A DNA stretch of 64,000 bases from Magnetospirillum sp. XM-1 (lineage in GTDB: Bacteria; Pseudomonadota; Alphaproteobacteria; Rhodospirillales; Magnetospirillaceae): positions 1,736,001-1,800,000 of the forward strand of contig NZ_LN997848.1 in the NCBI RefSeq assembly GCF_001511835.1. The letters are read 5' to 3'. A program made the position numbers and the translations under genes. Shown here piece after piece: positions 61,068 to 64,000 of the stretch. Under the pieces are notes generated by a model, which worked only from the letters and a program-made list of their open reading frames with translations, was not told where the DNA came from and made no database searches. Positions within the stretch are counted from its first letter, which is position 1; every line of letters begins with the position of its first letter.

Positions 61068-62288
61068 TCAGACGGTCTGCTTGCGCGCCAGGGCCCATAC
61101 CATGAGCGGCACGTCGGGCTCGTTCTGCAGGGAATGGGAATAGGGGTCGTAGATGGCTGCCTGGTCGAAATTGGCGATGACGCACCAGCGGTTGCCCCAC
61201 GACCCGGTCTTGATGTCGTCGGACTGGAACCCGGCCGCTTCCAAGAGGTTGCGCAGGCCCATCTCGGTCCAGCGGGAATAGTCGCTGGGATCGGCGTGGA
61301 CCCGGAACATGAAGGGCGTGGTGACCAGCAGATAGCCGCCCGGGTTCAGGCTGGCGTACAGGCACTGGATGGCGATCCACGGCGTGGGCACGTGTTCGAG
61401 CACCTGCTCGGCGATGACCATGTCGAAGCCGGTGCCGTCGCCCTTGCGCAGCACGTGCTTGGTGATGTCCACCTGGGGGTAGACGGCGATGGAATAGTCG
61501 CGGAAGCCGAAATTCTGCCAGCCGTTGCCCGACACCTCGACCGCCGACATGCAGGCGTAGTCCAGCTGCGACACCAGCTTCTTGGTTTCCTGGTTCATGA
61601 CGATGCGGCACCAGTGGACGTCGGCCGGCGACATGATCTGGTTGCGCCGCAGCCAGTGATCCTTGAGGCGCACGATGTCGCGCTCGAGGCCGACCATCTG
61701 GGTCAGTTTGGCGTTGTAGAGGTCGGGATGGATGCGGTCGAAGGACGAAGGCGTCCGGTCGGTGGCGAACCCCTTGCGGAAGACCAGCAGGTTCTGGCGG
61801 CACCACAGGTCGATGCGGCCATCGTTCCAGATGGCCTCGCGGATTCCGTCGTCGGCGCCGAAACCCTGGGCGGCGAAGGCCTCGACCCAGAAGGAATGCC
61901 AGCGGGGATTGGTGATGCCGGTGTCAACCTGACCGGGGATGGTGGCGGCCAGCACCACGGTGTCGGCCAGCGCCGCCAGTTCGGCCACCAGGGACTCGGT
62001 GCGTTCGGGGGCGATGCGGTCGGCGACGGCCAGGCACAGCGCTAGGTCGAAGCGCCGGTCGGCGGTGACCGGCCGGGCGAGGTCTTCCGGGCTGGCGGCC
62101 AGCACCTTCTGCTCCTTGACCTTGCGCTTGGGCAGCTTGGCCAGCAGCGCTTGCCCGCCGCCGCCCACGTCGCAGACCGAGGTGACGGGCGACAGCCTCT
62201 CCAGCAGCAGGGGAACCAGCGCCCCGGCGGCATCGGCCTCCAGAAGCGGCCCGGTGAGCGGGTTCGTCACGCTGGCGTTGTCATCCAT
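61068..62288 (-). CDS. Tandem-domain SAM methyltransferase
   Basis: A 406-residue protein. The N-terminal ~170 residues have a SAM-type fold with a glycine motif (SVCDVGGGGQALLAKL) but look degenerate; they include LALCLAVADRIAPER. From about 215 is a second methyltransferase domain: VEVSGNGWQNFGF, FDMVIAEQVLEHVPTPW and GGYLLVTTPFMFRVHAD. The two-domain form suggests one catalytic and one structural domain. ATG 62288 has GGAGA upstream. Likely acts on the glycan or its precursor. Confidence 0.84.
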   Translation of the reverse strand: MDDNASVTNPLTGPLLEADAAGALVPLLLERLSPVTSVCDVGGGGQALLAKLPKRKVKEQKVLAASPEDLARPVTADRRFDLALCLAVADRIAPERTESLVAELAALADTVVLAATIPGQVDTGITNPRWHSFWVEAFAAQGFGADDGIREAIWNDGRIDLWCRQNLLVFRKGFATDRTPSSFDRIHPDLYNAKLTQMVGLERDIVRLKDHWLRRNQIMSPADVHWCRIVMNQETKKLVSQLDYACMSAVEVSGNGWQNFGFRDYSIAVYPQVDITKHVLRKGDGTGFDMVIAEQVLEHVPTPWIAIQCLYASLNPGGYLLVTTPFMFRVHADPSDYSRWTEMGLRNLLEAAGFQSDDIKTGSWGNRWCVIANFDQAAIYDPYSHSLQNEPDVPLMVWALARKQTV

Positions 62289-62344
62289 GGAACTCTCCGT
62301 CGCTGGGACTACCGCAGCTGTCGGTTGGGCCGGGGGTGCGGAAA

Positions 62345-63025
62345 TCAGGACAGGACGAAGAAGGCGTTGCCCTCGGGCCACGCGCCGGTCCAGTTCTCCT
62401 TGACGCCCTTGAAGGTGTGGCTGAAGCGGTCGACGTTCCATCCGGTCTCGGCGAACAGCTTGCTCCACCAGGCGGCGGTGCGCGCCGTGATGTGGGTGAT
62501 GTCCTTGTCGTAGTCGGGCACCACGAAATTGGGGCTGTCGTCGCTGATGCCCAACGGGATCACCGCGAACATGCGCTTGACCCGGGGGCGGGCGCGGGCC
62601 AGCAGCTTGCGCAGATCGGGCTCGGCGATGTGCTCGAACACGTCCTTGGACAGCATCCAGTCGTATTCGCGCTCGAAGGCGGCCGGATCGTCGCAGCCTT
62701 CCACCACGCGGCAGAAATGGCGGACCTCGGACGGGGCCTGATCGATGGCGTAGGCCGACAGGTCGACGCCGTAGGTGTCCACGTCCAGGATGCGCATGGC
62801 CTTGACCAGAAAGCCCTTGGCGCAGCCGTAATCCAGCACCAGTTGGCCGGGGTCGATGGGCAGCTGGTTGATGATGAAATGCGCCATGCGCAGCGTCGCC
62901 TCGGGCATCCATGAATAGTTCATGTAGCCGGAGATGCCGATCACCGCGCCGCGTTCGAAATAGGCCTCGCCATAGACCGAAGCTTCGATGGCCTTCTGGC
63001 CGTCAGGCTGTTGCATGGAAGACAT
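62345..63025 (-). CDS. Class I SAM-dependent methyltransferase
   Basis: A 226-residue methyltransferase: LVLDYGCAKGFLVKAMRIL is the SAM motif, then YGVDLSAYAI and LSKDVFEHIAEPDLR. ATG 63025 has GAGAGGGGA upstream; ATG 63043, six codons earlier, is less well placed. It lies between the radical SAM gene and the tandem methyltransferase, so all probably work on the same glycan. Confidence 0.88.
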   Translation of the reverse strand: MSSMQQPDGQKAIEASVYGEAYFERGAVIGISGYMNYSWMPEATLRMAHFIINQLPIDPGQLVLDYGCAKGFLVKAMRILDVDTYGVDLSAYAIDQAPSEVRHFCRVVEGCDDPAAFEREYDWMLSKDVFEHIAEPDLRKLLARARPRVKRMFAVIPLGISDDSPNFVVPDYDKDITHITARTAAWWSKLFAETGWNVDRFSHTFKGVKENWTGAWPEGNAFFVLS

Positions 63026-63047
63026 TCCCCTCTCCCCCGTCATTCTG

Positions 63048-64000
63048 TCATGGGAAGTTGATGTGTTCGAGATCCGGGTTGGGCCGGATGGACTGGTAGT
63101 CGGCGCGGGACGCCAGCTCCTTGACGAAGCGGTTGTTGCGCATGAACAGGCACGAGGTGCAGTTCTTCCTGGGATCGAAGAACGGGTGCACCTTCTCGGT
63201 GAACAGGCGGCTCACCTCGGTGTTGGGCACGGTGCCCCACTTGGAGGGATTGAACTTGCGCTCGGAGATGTTGACGTTGCCGTCGGTCTCCTCCTCGGCC
63301 AGCACGGTCACCGAATCGCACGGGTAGCAGAACGAGCGGCCGCTCTCCTCGTGCCCGGTGGTGTCCCAGAAGACGTTGTAGGATTGCAGGAAGCACTGGC
63401 CCTTGTCCCACAGCTCCTCGGCCTCTTGGGGGGTGCCGTGGTACTTGAACTGCTGGAACAGCCCGCCGGTGGGCACGCCCTTGTCGTCGATGTGGCCGCC
63501 CTTGAACAGCATCTCGGCCAGGTCGCGGTGGGCCAGAAGCTGGGAGTCGCGGGTCAGGTTGCAATCGGTCAGCAGCCGGACGTAGTCGAAGCCGTTGGCC
63601 TTCAGCATGCCCGACAGCCGCTCTAAGATGCCGTCCTTGGCCCAGGGGCCGAACACGAAGGACATGCCCACCGTGACGTCCGGGTTGTTGCGCACCGTGG
63701 CGGGGATGTACTGGTCCTCGAAGCGGCCCTCGGGATAGAAGGGCGAGGCGTCCTCCGGCGTGATGGACAGCCGGATCCACTTGAAATGGCGGTAGACCTC
63801 TTCCGGCACCTTCTGGGGAAAGCCGTTGGTGATCAGGCCGAGATCGATGTCCAGCGTCGCCAGCCATTCCACGAATTCGGCGAAATGGGGCCACAGATTG
63901 GGCTGGCCGCCGCCCGACAGGATCAGGCCGCGCAGGCGGATGTCGGACCCGGTCAGCGCCTTGTAGCGCTCGTTGTATTCGGGGAAGCGCTGGCGGTTGA
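63048..64000 (-). CDS. Radical SAM protein (partial, N-terminus outside window)
   Basis: The frame is open to the window edge, giving 317 codons of the C-terminal part. Visible is the radical SAM segment LILSGGGQPNLWPHFAEFV, followed by LGLITNGFPQKVPEEV and IRLSITPEDASPF. The cysteine triplet that binds the cluster must be further upstream. Two later cysteine pairs, CYPC and CTSC, could hold an extra Fe-S cluster (SPASM-like). Probable modifying enzyme of the glycan locus. Confidence 0.85.
   Translation of the reverse strand, partial: NRQRFPEYNERYKALTGSDIRLRGLILSGGGQPNLWPHFAEFVEWLATLDIDLGLITNGFPQKVPEEVYRHFKWIRLSITPEDASPFYPEGRFEDQYIPATVRNNPDVTVGMSFVFGPWAKDGILERLSGMLKANGFDYVRLLTDCNLTRDSQLLAHRDLAEMLFKGGHIDDKGVPTGGLFQQFKYHGTPQEAEELWDKGQCFLQSYNVFWDTTGHEESGRSFCYPCDSVTVLAEEETDGNVNISERKFNPSKWGTVPNTEVSRLFTEKVHPFFDPRKNCTSCLFMRNNRFVKELASRADYQSIRPNPDLEHINFP

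Overview
The window is GC-rich, densely coded DNA of alphaproteobacterial type. Bacteriohemerythrins, soxYZ, Tat-exported enzymes, a NIT-domain chemoreceptor and the general gene style suggest a Magnetospirillum-like member of the Rhodospirillaceae. The genus is an inference. No rRNA, tRNA, magnetosome or CRISPR locus was seen.

Bases 1 to about 14,800 are the early/replication end of an integrated phage whose remainder lies left of the window. Reading leftward from an intergenic control region (12,759-13,039) is one long operon. Its recognisable genes are a SNF2-type helicase, a DUF2800 Cas4-like nuclease, a DUF2815 single-strand-binding protein, a NUMOD4 protein, a family A DNA polymerase with proofreading domain, and a Prim-Pol/helicase fusion cut by the window edge. 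Small unknown genes lie between them. A repressor, an excisionase-like gene and a tyrosine integrase run rightward from the control region. Two non-coding oddities mark the operon: a tract of about 45 imperfect pentanucleotides (about 4,212-4,434) and a recurring leader element just upstream of several starts.

From 14.9 to 52 kb is ordinary chromosome in short operons: an enoyl-CoA hydratase behind an FNR-type box; a STAS protein and a NIT-domain chemoreceptor; soxYZ next to a YeeE/YedE transporter and a TusA-like protein (thiosulfate/sulfur handling); an AmpD-like amidase and a DMT transporter; an Uup-like ABC-F protein; a hemerythrin; a Tat-exported beta-carbonic-anhydrase-like protein; two tandem Kup potassium transporters; a sirtuin and a low-molecular-weight tyrosine phosphatase, divergent; a hemerythrin fused to an unknown 300-residue domain; a CBS protein; EttA; RNase R with a methyltransferase and an S41 protease; a TonB receptor with a DUF4198 protein (probable metal uptake); and a compact run of GST, cupin, cupredoxin-like lipoprotein, HAD phosphatase and UDG-family genes.

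From 50.4 kb to the right edge is a surface-glycan locus. An RmlC-like epimerase and an HddC/HddA pair (GDP-heptose-type activation) read rightward. A long leftward set follows: GT10 glycosyltransferase, PglD-like acyltransferase, two sugar epimerases, a D-2-hydroxyacid dehydrogenase, a two-subunit transketolase, a B12-type radical SAM protein, two methyltransferases and a second radical SAM protein cut by the window end. Together they look able to make, activate, modify and transfer an unusual, possibly C-methylated or branched sugar. The product cannot be read from sequence.

Three copies of a GC-rich inverted repeat (22.5, 33.8 and 43.15 kb) and two longer palindromic elements (15.7-15.95 kb) sit in intergenic gaps at gene 3' ends.
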